Source: Cadophora sp. MPI-SDFR-AT-0126 (lineage: Eukaryota > Ascomycota > Leotiomycetes > Helotiales > Ploettnerulaceae). Taken from it: 64,000 bases of DNA. Shown here in pieces: positions 48,701 through 60,336 of this stretch (position 1 is the stretch's first letter; every line of letters begins with the position of its first letter). The translations under genes were made by a program, and so were the position numbers. The DNA is taken from assembly GCA_020747065.1 (NCBI GenBank), contig JAGMVK010000012.1, positions 1,240,001-1,304,000 on the forward strand, read 5' to 3'. The notes under the pieces are model-generated. The model was not told where the DNA came from. It was given only the letters and a program-made list of their open reading frames with translations, and did no database searches.

Positions 48701-50488
48701 TCCCTCTCTCCCCCTCTCTCCCCCCCTCTCTCTCCTCTCATACGCGAATTCGAATGTACAGACAAGTGGAATTTGGAGGGCCTGGTCTTTGGCTTGGAAA
48801 TTACAGCCACCGGGCTTACCAGACGCTGTACAATTTCTACAAGGCGCGAGCAAACTTCCAGTAGACAGAAATCACGGCTCGAAAGCAGTATAGTCATGCC
48901 TTGAGATCGAGCCTAAGACGCTGAAGACACGAAGCCCATCGAACCGAGAGAATGAACGATTAGAGAGCGTTGTGGGCTGTCTGACAGAGCCTTCGTGAGT
49001 TGCTGACAAGACTGTTGGACATACGAAAGGCAACTAGGCGCCCCACTGTTTGTCTGCTTGATTCTATGCCACATGAACAAAGCAGATTACGAACAATCTC
49101 TACAGGACATCAAGACTCATTATGGCCCTCTTTCTGACTGGTTGGCTGCAAGTACTAACTGTACCTGTGGAACAGAATCGCAAGCCCTCCTCCCTCCAAG
49201 AGCTACCGAAAGACCTCCACTCCTCTCCTCAAGATGAACACAATACAGGCACGATAAATACACAAAGGATACGGTAGGAGAGGAATTGGCGGGTTGTCGA
49301 GAATGATGGAGCTGGCCTCGATGCCGAAAGACAGTGGCGAACCAAGCTTCGGCAGCAGAGACAAGAGAAGGAGCAGTTTGCTCAAAGCAGCATAACCAGT
49401 GCCCGTCAGCGCGGAAGTGCGCCAAGAGCTGTCTCTGGATTCAGACACTAAGGGTACCACGCTGGGCCAAGGCAGCTCTTAGCGTGGCGGAATAATGCAG
49501 ACCTCTCCATGTCTGGGACTTTGCTACTGAGTAGCGGCTTGAGACTGAAGAAGAAACTTCTGAAGAGACGGGACCTAGACGCTTGACAATGAGAGCTTCG
49601 AGATTCTGGAAAACACCAGAGCGGTTTGGTACCACCACTTCGACAATTTTTCTCGAGAGCTGCTTATCCAGGCGTCGGGACTCAGGACAGAATGCTTAGT
49701 TGCATCATCCTGGAAAAGGGAGGAGATAATCCCATCAATCCCCTCTGGATGTTGCAATGGCATCTCCTGTCTTTCTCTTCTCCTTCTCTCTCAAATCCCT
49801 TCCATCATAGAGATATAATGCAATACGCGAGTTTCTTACTTCAAGTCACTTGTAACCGGCTGGACATCCACTGGACATCAAGAAACTCGTCAGGAAGGAA
49901 GAAGTCATGAAGCATCCTCATTCATCACATGGCCTAAAGAACTCTGATGAACCATTTTGTGTTTACAGAGAAAAATATTGTTTGCTGCCAGCCCAGCTCT
50001 GGGATCTGCAATACAGTAAACATACTATTCTCAAAGTTTCAAAGTCCTCCTAGTTGTGATCATTGACCAACAGCGTGAGCTTCCTTCTGCCTAGGAAAGG
50101 TCAGTGGGATTCATGTGTTTTCAAGGATACTTCTCATCTCCTCGTCGGGCTTTCCTTGAAGTGAATGACTCCGTAGACATTAGCTGCACGGTCTCGAAAA
50201 TCTTTCTTATAGTCTGCTGCAGGACGAGATTCCACCTCACGCTGAAAGACTCCGAAAGCCCTGCCTTGCAAATCGTGACATCTAGATGTGGATCAATTGT
50301 CGTCAGAATTAAGTTCGAGGGGGCTCGGCTGCCGAAATAGCCTGTCTCCACAGCTGGGGAGCCGCATCTAAGGTATGACATCCATTCTAAGACAAGCCTT
50401 GGTCCACGGATTATTTACATGGAGGACAAGCTCAAATATCATGCCCTCTCTACTCCCCGAATTTGACTGAAGCTTCCCACCGCCTACC
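45799..50488. other. Gene-free divergent region between Mei2-like gene and SEC15, about 4.7 kb
   Basis: The longest gap in the window. No frame on either strand gives a recognisable protein; the largest (48264..48893, 209 codons) has no ATG at its start and ends in low-complexity pyrimidine-rich sequence. The minus strand near 47380..47520 has pyrimidine-rich tracts next to a CGATAAA word and resembles a fungal core promoter, so a long leader for the Mei2-like gene is possible. A CT-rich tract lies at 48700..48745. Confidence 0.45.
48700..48745. repeat. CT-rich low-complexity tract
   Basis: Imperfect run of CTCTCCC-like units, almost pure pyrimidine on the plus strand. Confidence 0.8.
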
Positions 50489-53429
50489 ATGCCTCGAAAG
50501 GCGCCCCAATACGATGATTACAGAGTTGCTGTACAGCAGGCAAGGCTCCCTTTCCAGCTTTCCACGCTCCCTCCTAACCCAAGCTCCAGATCATCCTTTC
50601 CTCCTCCGATACCGACTACCTCGACCAATTGATACCCGCCCTAAAAGATGCCACGGACTCGAACAGAACGCCGGGGCTCATGCAGAGTCTGTCCCTATAC
50701 GCGGAAGAGCGCGAGGCTGACATCGAGCGAATTGGCTTAACGAAGCACGACGAGTTCCTCCAGTCCGTGAACCAGCTCCAGAAAGTGCGCGAAGGAACAG
50801 TATCTCTCACAGCAGAGATTTTGCAGCTCAATCAGTCCATACAGCAAAGCACTGAGAAGCTCGCGGCGCAGAAGGAGGCACTGGTGGACACGAAATCAAT
50901 CCGCCAGAACATCGCGGAGGCGTCAGAAGCTCTGAAGGAGTCGCTCAAGATCTTGCACGCCGTCAACCAGGCGCATGATTTGATCAGGAAGAAGAGCTAC
51001 TATGCGGCGCTCAAAGCGCTGGACGATCTACAGAACGAGCATTTGATACCCACGATTCAGAACAAGTACGCGACACAACACAAACTGGCGGAGATTATAC
51101 AGAAGTCGATACCCTCATCGCAAAAAGCTATCTCGGAAGCTGTCATGACAGATTTGAATACATGGCTTTACCGGATCAGAGAGACGTCACAGTTCTTGGG
51201 GGAAGTTGCTTTCTACCACACGGAATTGAGGCGGACGAGGCAAAAGGAGCGCATGGAGTCGAACGAATACCTACGGAATTTCAAACTCAACTCTGCGATC
51301 GAGCTGGTCTTCGATGAGAGCGAAGAGTTTGACGTGTTGGACAATGAAGAGCTACATGTGGATTTCCAACCTCTGTTCGAATGTCTGCATATTCATGAGG
51401 CACTGGGTCAAAGTGACAAGTTTAGAGCCGAATATGCTGCAACGCGGAGGAGGCAGAAAGAACTCTTACTTCCAAGTTTCGTTGATCTGATGGAAGAGGA
51501 TGAACAGAGCCTAAGCAGCTTACTGGAAGGAATTGCTGGGTTTGCGATCATTGAGAGGGCGACGATGAGACGAGCTCATAACCTCAGATCCCCTGTTGAT
51601 GTAAGAAACGCGGGACGGGTAATTTGATTTTGTGCTGATGGGTTGCAGGTCGATGAATTATGGGACTCTATGTGTCAGACAGCCATCGCCTTGATTTCCA
51701 AAGCATTAGACAAGGTTGATAATGCCGAGGTTCTGCTCAAGATCAAGGGTGTCATTGCCCTCTTCATCCAGACAATGGACGTAAGTGACACCTTATCCGA
51801 AGCAACAATGCTGTATCTAATAATTTTAGACCTGGGGATATTCTGTAACAACACTAGACAGCTTTCTGCTTACGCTCTTCGACAAATATGCCGAGCTTCT
51901 CAAGAAGCGATTCAGCGATGATTTCCAAGAAGTACATGCATTTATTCTTCATACACATGGGAATTTACTAATAGCTTTTAGATCGTTGCAAGCGATGACT
52001 ACATGCCTATGCCTGTCACGAATGTTGATGAGTATGACAAGGTCGTCAATGTCTGCTGGTTCACACCAGATAAGCCAAGAGAAGAGCTCTCGTACATCAC
52101 CCCAAATCCATTACCTTCGAGCCACGTTGACTTTTGACCAGATTCCCATGCGTACTTCCATTCTCCCAGATGTATCCTTTATGTTGCATCGATATCAGGA
52201 ATTTCCTCAACCAGTTTTACTTCTTCTCGGATGACCATTTCCAACATCCCAACGTTATTGATGAGGCGTTGAAGAAGGTAAGAAGTCCTTATTCACGAAA
52301 TCAATACAGCCACTGACGATTCAAAAGTCCTTAGATGAGCTCCTCCTCGAGAAGGTCTGCCGCTCTCTCGTAGAGCGATTAAGCTCCCAATACCTCGGTC
52401 AAATCGTCCAAATCCTTATCAACCTCGAACATTTCGAAACTGCATGCAGAGAACTTGAACAACTCCTGATAGCAGCTCGCTCATCCACATCAGCGGGTGG
52501 ACCTATCGTACTAGATGCTACTGAGGAGTTCCGCAGTAATAAGAAGACGGCCGAAAAGCGCATCTTCGAGCTCGTCAACTCCAAGATTGACGATCTTGTT
52601 GAAACGGCCGAGTATGACTGGTATGTTGACCCGTGATTTGAGCTGGGGTATAAGTGCATACTAATTTGAAAACCAGGATGGCGAGCACGCTCGAAAGCGA
52701 GCCTAGTAATTACATGCAAACTCTTACCCGCTACCTCTCCAACATCATGAACTCAACTCTCCTCGGCCTACCACGAGAAATCAAGGAACTTATCTACTTC
52801 GACGCCCTCTCCCACGCTGCAAACATGATCCTCGTACGCCTTCCCCTCCCCGTCCCCCTCCCCTTGCCTCTCCCCTCCTAATCTCCCACTCCCGCTCTCC
52901 CACCCCATTAAACACCCACTAACAAACCTCTTCCCGCTCCTAAATAGGCCCTCCCCCTCTCCCCCGCCGTCAAAAAGATAAACCCCAACGGCGTCGCCGC
53001 CCTCGCAAAGGACGTAAACTACCTCTCCGACTTCGTCGACACCCTCGACAACGCCCCCATCCTCAAGGAGAACCTCGACGAACTGCAGCAGACCGTCCTG
53101 CTCATGCAGACGGAGAATCCAGATGAGTTCTACGACGTGGCGACGCGGAACAAGAAGTTTGGAAGGGTGGATGCGTTGAATGGGCCGAGGATTTTGGAGA
53201 AGTATGTTTTTGTTTTCTGTTCTTTTCTATTCTCATTTGGCTTTTCTTTTCTTTTTTTTTCCACAGTTGTTTTTGGTTTTTTATTTTGCTTCTGGTATAG
53301 ATCTTGCTGGCGAGGTTGGCGACAATACGCTTGGCTAATTATTATGATAGACTCACATACACCGTTATGGCTAGTCCATCACGAACAGACCGTCTAGGGA
53401 ACTTCTCATCTCGATTCGGCATGCGGTGA
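50489..53429 (+). CDS. SEC15: Exocyst complex subunit Sec15
   Basis: Exocyst subunit that binds the Rab Sec4 and tethers secretory vesicles at the plasma membrane. Ten exons: 50489..50539, 50590..51600, 51649..51780, 51830..51931, 51982..52091, 52142..52277, 52328..52620, 52677..52833, 52948..53205, 53301..53429, giving about 792 residues. Recognisable pieces are IILSSSDTDYLDQLIPALKD, the coiled N-terminal region, WFTPDKPREELSFPCVLPFSQMYPLCC, IRNFLNQFYFFSDDH and SKIDDLVETAEYDWM. The first intron is best read with donor GCAAGG after CAG, keeping AVQQIIL; a GTACAG donor nine bases earlier would drop VQQ. The last intron is awkward: the obvious donor GTATGT (53202) puts the final exon out of frame, while a weak GTTTTT at 53206 keeps it in frame. 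Confidence 0.93.
50540..50589 (+). other. GC-AG intron in SEC15 (alternative GT donor exists)
   Basis: 50-base intron, CAG before donor GCAAGG, branch CCTAACC, acceptor CTCCAG. A GT-AG alternative from 50531 is also in phase but removes three residues (VQQ) that I recall as conserved. Confidence 0.6.
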
Positions 53430-54199
53430 GACGCAAGTAAGGATGGAAAGGGGTAATGAAATGATGATATGAAATAGGGGAATGGAATGCCCTCGTGGGT
53501 GTTGATGTAGGATTTGCCAGTTTGGTACGTGTGTACATGTACAGCAGGAATGAGATAAAGTCGAGATGTCAGACCAGAACGCGGTCATCAAATGAATGGC
53601 AATTAAGTCTAAGATGATTTTTTTTTGGGGGCTTGTTCCTTTTTCTGGTGGAGTGAGTGAGGGTGCCACGAGTCAGAAGTTGAGTCAAGAGAATTATGGT
53701 GGTCCGAAGTGCACGTACCTAGGTGGATGGCAAATTTCACAGTCACACGTTCTCAGTCGACATCACGACCTCCAGATAGCCTGCTCTTGCAAAGAAAAGT
53801 AGTTGTCAAATTTTGTTATTCATTAGCAAGCCACCACCTTCCCTTCCCTTCCCATCCCACTTGCCAAAAAAATCTAGCGCCAGAAGAGAAAAACACGTTT
53901 GATTGTAGAAAAGCATTCCTGTGGGGTGCTGTGGGTACTGGGCAACCTCAACCTCGAACTCCATCCTAGGCCACCAAGCGGAAACCTGTCCACCCAAAAA
54001 TCATCAGTCTACCACCCATCCTCCCCTGCCTCGGGACAGGCTTAAGCAAGTCAAGGCCTAATTCTTGAGATGTGAGCCGTATCGTCTTTCCGTTCTGTAT
54101 CTGTCTGTTTCTGTTTTGTTTTGGTTACTGTCGTTCATTGCTATGAGACCCCGTCCGCTGTTTTAAACGAGGTGTTGGTGTCTCCAGAATCCAGATGAT
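53430..54199. other. Convergent 3' region, SEC15 and HAP5
   Basis: About 770 bases between convergent stops. No gene was seen; it should hold both 3' UTRs. Confidence 0.4.
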
Positions 54200-55481
54200 C
54201 TAGACCTCGTAATCGCGCTCGCCCTCCGCATCAGCGTCGCCTTCTCCTCCGTCGTGGCGGGGATAGTTGTGTCCTGGATCCTGGCCAACTGAAGGATCTT
54301 GCGGGCGATGTTGAGGCATTTGATACATTTGCTGCTCGGGTTAGCTATTGTAAGGTAAAGTGACCCAATTGGAAAGCGCGCAAAGAAGACATAGCTTACC
54401 TGCTGCGCTTGCATAGGTGGATATCCACCATAAATACCCTCCATGTCACTGTACATCTGCTGCGCTGGAGCAGCGCCGTAAGGAGCCGCTGGGCCAGGCT
54501 GAACTTGTGGTGTGTACATGTTCTGTCTGTAATCCGGCTCCTGGTGGCCGAGCCCAATGTAGTCTGGAGGTGGCATATGTCCATGTCCACCTGGGTTCTG
54601 TGGAATGCTTTGTGGTGGGAGTTGCGAGCCTCCTGGAGGTGGTACGGAAGGTTGGGTGGCTCCAGTAGCTCTCTTCGCATGGCTAGCTGCCTCTTCACGG
54701 GGGACAATATCGATCAAGAAGTCGAACATGTCGGACTTAGCTAGAGCGGAGGCGATGTCTGATCGTTGGAGTGTGCGCCGCTTGTTTTCCTCTGCGTGGA
54801 TCCAGGCGCGCATTGTAAGTTCTGTGATGAAGATGTCACAACCTTTCGCGAAGAGGATTGGTGCTTCTGCTGAGATCATCTTGACATCTGGGTCGGCCTT
54901 CATGACTTTCTTGATACGGGCAAGAGGCAGCTGGTGGATTTTGTAGTCGTGGGTTTCGGATTCTAGGTGATTGATGACGTGCTGCCAATATGTGGTCAGG
55001 ATGTCTTTGTAATTGCCGTGGAGGCCTTGATTGACCTGTTGAATCATTAACATTTGACCATTGATGTAGGGTACATGTATGTAGCATCTGCAGAGATGGA
55101 TCGCGAAGGATAGGTGGAATAGACATACATTTGCCCAAGCGCCGGTGTAGAATTCCGCAACTGGAGCAAAGCCTTGAGCCGCAAGCTACAGTCCATCAGT
55201 ATCTCTGGCAATCTTCTCTATTCAATTCGCAGAAGCTGGTTCCTTACCGCAGCACTCGCACCTAGCAAACAAACGCATTGTTAGCCAATTATTCTCTGGC
55301 AAAGTACAGAGCGTTTGCTCTTCGTTCACTGCCAATCTCCCTCGAGCCTAACCTACTCCATCAGAAAAAGAAAACAGTCTGCCAACGTACCATAATGACC
55401 TCCGTGACTCGTATCGTAGGTAGGCGCTGATCCGCGCTGCCCTTGCTGGCCATGCGATGAACTTGGTGGATTCTGATCCAT
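54200..55481 (-). CDS. HAP5: CCAAT-binding complex subunit HAP5 (NF-YC, HapE)
   Basis: Histone-fold subunit that pairs with HAP3 and, with HAP2, binds CCAAT boxes. Exons (minus): 55391..55481, 55248..55261, 55129..55185, 54400..55035, 54200..54331, giving 309 residues. The N-terminal tail is short and Gly/Gln-rich. The conserved core is [19 protein letters not shown], then [39 protein letters not shown] and [20 protein letters not shown], all characteristic of NF-YC. The C-terminus is Pro/Gln/Tyr-rich and ends in an acidic tail. Exon 2 is only 14 bases (completing Gly, then ASAA), and the first two introns are 129 and 62 bases. The last acceptor is a tandem GAGCAG, allowing a one-Gln variant. 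Confidence 0.95.
55248..55261 (-). other. 14-base microexon in HAP5
   Basis: Lies between introns with donors GTACGT and GTAAGG and acceptors TGCTAG and TGTAG. It carries two bases of a Gly codon plus four codons (ASAA), and both joins keep the reading frame. Confidence 0.75.
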
Positions 55482-57010
55482 GATTGCGACCGTTGACTGA
55501 GTAATCTGCTTATGCGCTTCGTTGCCAGGCTCTGTCCTCAATCCGCAGGCGATGATTGATCAATGGCAGATCGATCTGATCTGAGTCGTAAAAGCAATGC
55601 GCTTCGCGACTCTGTTTGTCGCGACTGTTAGGCGGTGGGGTGGTTTTTCGTATGAAAGGGAAGAACACGGCGCGATGCAGCTGACTTGACGGGTTCCGGA
55701 TGGTCGGGTGTGCTGTCTCGAACTGTAACAACAGAATGCGCCTTGCTTTGCGCAGTGTAATGGGAGATGGTATCGAGTGTTGATGAAGCTCTCTCGAGCT
55801 TGTTGACAAGCTCTGTCGAATCGACGTTTTGATTGGTTGCGCAAAGCTGTGATGTTGTTGTCGGTCGGGAGCTTGATGAATGGGTCGGTTTCGACGGAGG
55901 GGTTGCGCTTCGGACGTGGTGGTTGGTTCGAAGTTTGGCGAGTGGGCAGGACAGGGCGAGGCAGGCGGCGACGAGCGAGTCAAATGCTGAGCTGCGACTG
56001 TGATGAGCCTATTGATAGGATGGGAATATCCGCCCTGCAGAGATGAGACATGAACCTGATCAATCCAGTGTGAAGGTAAGATTACCACAAAGGTACTGTA
56101 CGTACCTGACGCAAGTCCTGTGATCCTGTCAGTCAATCAATGTACGATGCTACTTTCGTACAGTACGGCACGAGGTGGGGTTGACGAGGAGTCGATTTTG
56201 TATGGACAGGACAAGAGCAGATCAATGGGAATACGGCGCCACGGGCGAATATATATGTGCTGCGTGCAGACCTGTCTCTCTATTCACATTGGGCAGTCAT
56301 CCTCATGCAGGCGTTTTTAGGAGGGGGAGGGATGTGGGATGGTGCTTTTAGGCGTGGCTGTTGGCTTGAAGTGTGCGTTGTCCATCTTCTGCATCTTCAC
56401 ATCATCGTCATCTTCATCCCACCGCCTCCCCATGTACGCCATATATATCTGAAACTAGGTCCAAAGAGATGCGGACAGCAAGGCTGAGTCTAGTCTTAGG
56501 AGGCCCCGAAGCCATGCCTCCGTATCTGTATGATGAACACAGAGGCCCATAAGAAGACCACTTCTCTCGCCCTGCTTTACACTGGTCTCTCGTCTCTTGT
56601 TTGCTTGCTGCCCAAGCGAAAGGCAACAATGGACGACAGGACCTGAGAGGTAAACTGGAAATCGGGATATCGCAGACGCATCGGCAGGTTCATTTATATC
56701 ATACCTCTTGAATAAATTTCTTCTACTGCAGGTGATCGAAGTACGTTTGAAACTAACCACAGAATCTGCACGAGAAATGAGCTTTTCGAAATTGAAGATG
56801 CCCTGTCTGCTTTGTTTTGAAGGTCTTGGTGCAAAAAAAAAAAAGGCTGTCGGCGTTTACTCCGTACTTGACCGACTTTTGGATACGGCTCTAGTCCCAT
56901 AACAGTTAGCTTTTGAATTCTTAGACGAGCAACTTTGACATTTTTCTCCAAAGCTTCGCGAACATTTCCACCCAGTTTGTTCTTCATAGGACATCACATC
57001 CTCCACCATC
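55482..57010. promoter_or_regulatory. Divergent intergenic region, HAP5 and FCF2
   Basis: About 1.5 kb between divergent starts. Long open frames on the minus strand (55510..56136) are Arg/Ser/Pro-rich and lack family resemblance; this is probably the leader and promoter region of HAP5. A poly-A run of 12 lies at 56835..56846. Confidence 0.4.
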
Positions 57011-57938
57011 ATGGCAGAAGGAGACCTTTCCGATGAGCAGCTCAAGCAATTGCTCAAGGATGCAGAGCAAAGGCTGAGGAATAAAGGGAAGCAGCAGATC
57101 CAAATCTCTACTGCTTCTTCCATTGAATCAAGGTACACCCGCTGCCTTTCCCAATCTCTATGGCTGTTGCTAACTCTGCATGTTAGCCTACCCAAGATCG
57201 CGGTCGAAAAACCCATCATATCATATATCAAGTCAACCAAGACCGGCCCTCAAGTCGATAGGTCTCACCTTGTGACGGAAAAGGAGCGCAAATTGGCAAA
57301 TGGCATTCGCGTCGTGGAAGACCCTATCGCAATCAAAAAGCGTGCTGAAGAGGTAAGCAATTATGTGCTGTCTTTGTCCTCGATTCTTCTATGAGGAAAA
57401 ATATCCCAAACAGAACATGACGCAGAATTTGGTCCCGTCTTGGGTATCACCCTGCAACCCATGATTTTTATATTATCATAGTTACACTGAGAAGATCCAC
57501 AACCAACATTACGCTTTCTGATTACTGTCATGGACGCAGCTAATCAAGTAAAAGGAGAAAAAAGCCACTGCCGGTGCAGACTGGTACAATATGCCAAAGA
57601 CAAACTTGACACCCGAACTCAAGCGTGATCTGCAATTACTTCGCATGCGAGATGTCCTGGACCCAAAGAGACATTACAAGAAGGACAACAAAAAACAACA
57701 AGTTCCAGAGTTTTCGCAGGTTGGCACGATCATCGAGGGCCCTACTGAATATTTCAGCTCCAGATTATTGAACAAGGATCGCAAGAGGACTCTGGTTGAA
57801 GAGGTTTTGGCTGGTGAGAAGGCCAGTGGCCGATTCAAGTCGAAGTACAACGAAATACAGGAGGCCAAGACCAGTGGAAAGAAGGCGCATTACAAGAAGT
57901 TGAGAGATGCTAGGAAGAAGGGTGTCCTGAAGCGGTGA
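57011..57938 (+). CDS. FCF2: rRNA-processing protein Fcf2
   Basis: Nucleolar factor required for early pre-rRNA cleavages in 18S rRNA maturation. Exons 57011..57132, 57187..57352, 57555..57938 give 223 residues, the family length. The N-terminal helix has charged repeats (EQLKQLLKDAEQRL). The Fcf2 domain covers the last 120 residues: GADWYNMPKTNLTPELKRDL, LLRMRDVLDPKRHYKK, FSQVGTIIEGPTEYFSSRL and TLVEEVLAG, with a Lys-rich end. Intron 1 (54 bases) has a GCTAAC branch; intron 2 (202 bases) has GCTAAT. The last acceptor could be three bases later. Confidence 0.95.
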
Positions 57939-58894
57939 TGGAATGTGCCATGCGCTCTTCTCATCCCACCATTCACTCAAATCAGAGTACGACCCTTCCT
58001 ACCAACGATGGCGACCATCGTTGATACCGGCCTCCAGGAACTGACGACTATGGCGACAGTTTGTCGGACTCAATCGAGGTCAGTGTGGTCTTCGGAGCCT
58101 GTGTTGCCTTGACGGATCCACGGAGACTGATGGCGGCCCTCGAAACGTCGCCCAAGGATTCAAGTCTTGCCTCAAATGTTGGCCTTGCCTAGCGTTCGGC
58201 TTATTTAGCTGCCTAGAAAGTCACCAGTGTTGCGTTTTGGTAAGGTTTCGGCTTCTGCCTCATTGGCCTCGTCGAGGACTGGGCCACGAATTGCATTGAC
58301 TCGAGCCACACAGCAACAGAAATGCGGTTTAATGTCATTTGGCATGTTGGAGCATCCTTTCTAAGTGATCAAGCTGTCCTCAGGTGGTGATAAATGCCCA
58401 CAATAAGCATGGATTTGAATGTAAGTGTCGGGAGAAGCTGTGAGGACCTGGATAAGCCAGCTCCAATTATGGGTGGCGACAGCATAAACACTTTCTATTC
58501 ATATTTTCCTTTGCTCTATATACATCAGTTCGAACGATTTGTCTCAGAATCGCAATTGAAATCCAGTGAACATAACTTGACAACCCCTTCAAAAAGATGG
58601 TTGCTCTCCGAGTCGGTTGCCATTCCGCAGTGAAAACTAGAACAGAAACACAAACAGAAACAGAAACAGAAGGGGAACAAAATGGTAAACATCTTGATTG
58701 TGAGTAAAGTCATAGAATCATGTTCAAATATCGAGTTTTTAATGTCCCCTTGCGTAAGCCGGTGCTCTGAGCACGTTTGTGATTGTTGTCTTGTGATGGC
58801 TGTCGGAGCCGCTTGCGAGGCTGCCGAGAAATATTTTGGAGAGCTTCACATCTCGACGTTCTGCTCGTTACAATCCACCACATCCCGACCTACA
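57939..58894. promoter_or_regulatory. Intergenic region, FCF2 3' side and RSM10 promoter
   Basis: About 960 bases with no recognisable gene. The right part is presumed promoter of the mitochondrial ribosomal protein gene. A simple ACAGAA repeat lies at 58641..58670. Confidence 0.4.
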
Positions 58895-59978
58895 ATGGCG
58901 ACATCAACTCCCCTACGAATACCCTGGCGGGCAATTGCAAATTCAGCAGTATATTACCATCGTCTAAATATTGCTTCAAGTAATAGAGCTAATTGAATTG
59001 TCCCGCAGAGCAAACAATCAACGGGCATCATTCGAACGCCATGCATAGCGACCCTCCTCCCATCCTCAAGAAGACACGCATCATCCGACTCTTTCGACAT
59101 AAATAGTTCGTCGCAGGTAGAGAGGCAGCAATTTGTAGATAGCAGTATCGGTGCAGAAGCCTCAAAGAGCGGACCGTAGGTTCACCCTCTTGTCTCACCA
59201 CCCCTTCTCTCTCGTCACGACAAAAATTGACCTGATACACTTCAAAGTCCACCTAAAAGCGCACCTCTCGACCCATCAGACCTCCGCCTCCCCCGCGCCG
59301 TCCAAGCCGCCTACCTGCGTCCCCTCCGCCGAACACCCACCTACAACGTTCCCACCTGCGATCTCCAACTCCGCTCCTACAGCGTCCGCAACCTCGAATT
59401 CTTCGCCGACTTCGCCCTGCGCGCCGCCTACTATCTCGGGCTTCCTGCCCACGGTCCCGTCCCCTTACCTCGTATCGTAGAGCGTTGGACAGTGCCGAGA
59501 GGAAGTTTCATTCACAAGAAGAGTCAGGAGAACTTTGAGAGGAGGACGGTGAGGAGGTTGATCCAGATTAGGGATGGGGAGGCGCAGGCGCAGGAGTTGT
59601 GGTTGGCCTTTTTGAGGAAACATGCTTATTATGGGGTGGGAATGAAGGCGAATGTTTGGGAGTTTTCGGGCGTCGGTAGGTTTCTCCATTCCTTTGGAAG
59701 TACAGTCTTGATTTCTATATATCAAGGTTGGATCCTTGATTATGGAACCGGGATGTAGAGAGAACTGGGAGGAGATATTGGCTAACACATAAACAGAAGT
59801 CGGCAAGGATATGGACGCTCAGATGGAGAAGATGAGAGGAGAGCTCGAGACTTCCCTTGGAGACTTTGCGTTCAAGCGGAATGGGGAGACAGGAAAGAAA
59901 GCTGTGGAAGTAATCAACAGAGAGAACTTCAGGGCTGCTACAGGTGGAAATGCGCCTATGATCAAGAGGATTCCTTGA
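58895..59978 (+). CDS. RSM10: Mitochondrial ribosomal protein uS10m (Rsm10)
   Basis: Component of the small subunit of the mitochondrial ribosome. Exons 58895..58948, 59009..59175, 59248..59675, 59797..59978 give 276 residues. The mitochondrial presequence is built from two exons: MATSTPLRIPWRAIANSA, then a stretch with Arg/Ser-rich SSRRHASSDS. The S10 domain follows: TCDLQLRSYSVRNLEFFADF, RAAYYLGLPAHGPVPLPRI, WTVPRGSFIHKKSQENFER and FLRKHAYYGVGMKANVWEF. Donors are GTATAT, GTAGGT and GTAGGT, and all joins keep frame. An ATG at 59041 lies in the wrong frame and ends after 20 codons, so the upstream ATG at 58895 was chosen. Confidence 0.94.
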
Positions 59979-60336
59979 TTGTATGAGAAAGGCAAGAGGT
60001 GTCTGATTTGCCTGAGATGGTTCCATGTAGAAAATAACATGCATGTTGGGTGGGAAATTAGACTTGTATAGTAGAAGATATCTTGTACAGAAATGTCAAC
60101 AAAATCAGAACTTCAAGACACAATCATGTTCTCCTACTCAACCTCTACTATGGCCCGATAGTCACCAGAGCCTCACACTCGCACTACCAATAGACAAGGA
60201 GCCCCAAGATCATCACGTGTCCTCGCGTCGATATCGTGAACCTGGAAAGATCGTCTCATTGTCCCGTCTCAATCTAGCTCATCCAAATCTCAACCTCACT
60301 GCTTCTCGCCGGACATAACTCACTTCACTCATCAAT
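59979..60336. promoter_or_regulatory. Intergenic region, RSM10 3' side and MSW1 promoter
   Basis: About 360 bases between two genes for the mitochondrial translation system in tandem. No gene was seen. Confidence 0.4.

Noticed and set aside
48264..48893. 209-codon plus-strand frame in the Mei2/SEC15 gap
   Set aside because: It has no ATG at its start, includes a CT-rich tract and resembles no family.
55510..56136. 208-codon minus-strand frame upstream of HAP5
   Set aside because: Arg/Ser/Pro/His-rich with no domain; more likely leader or promoter sequence.
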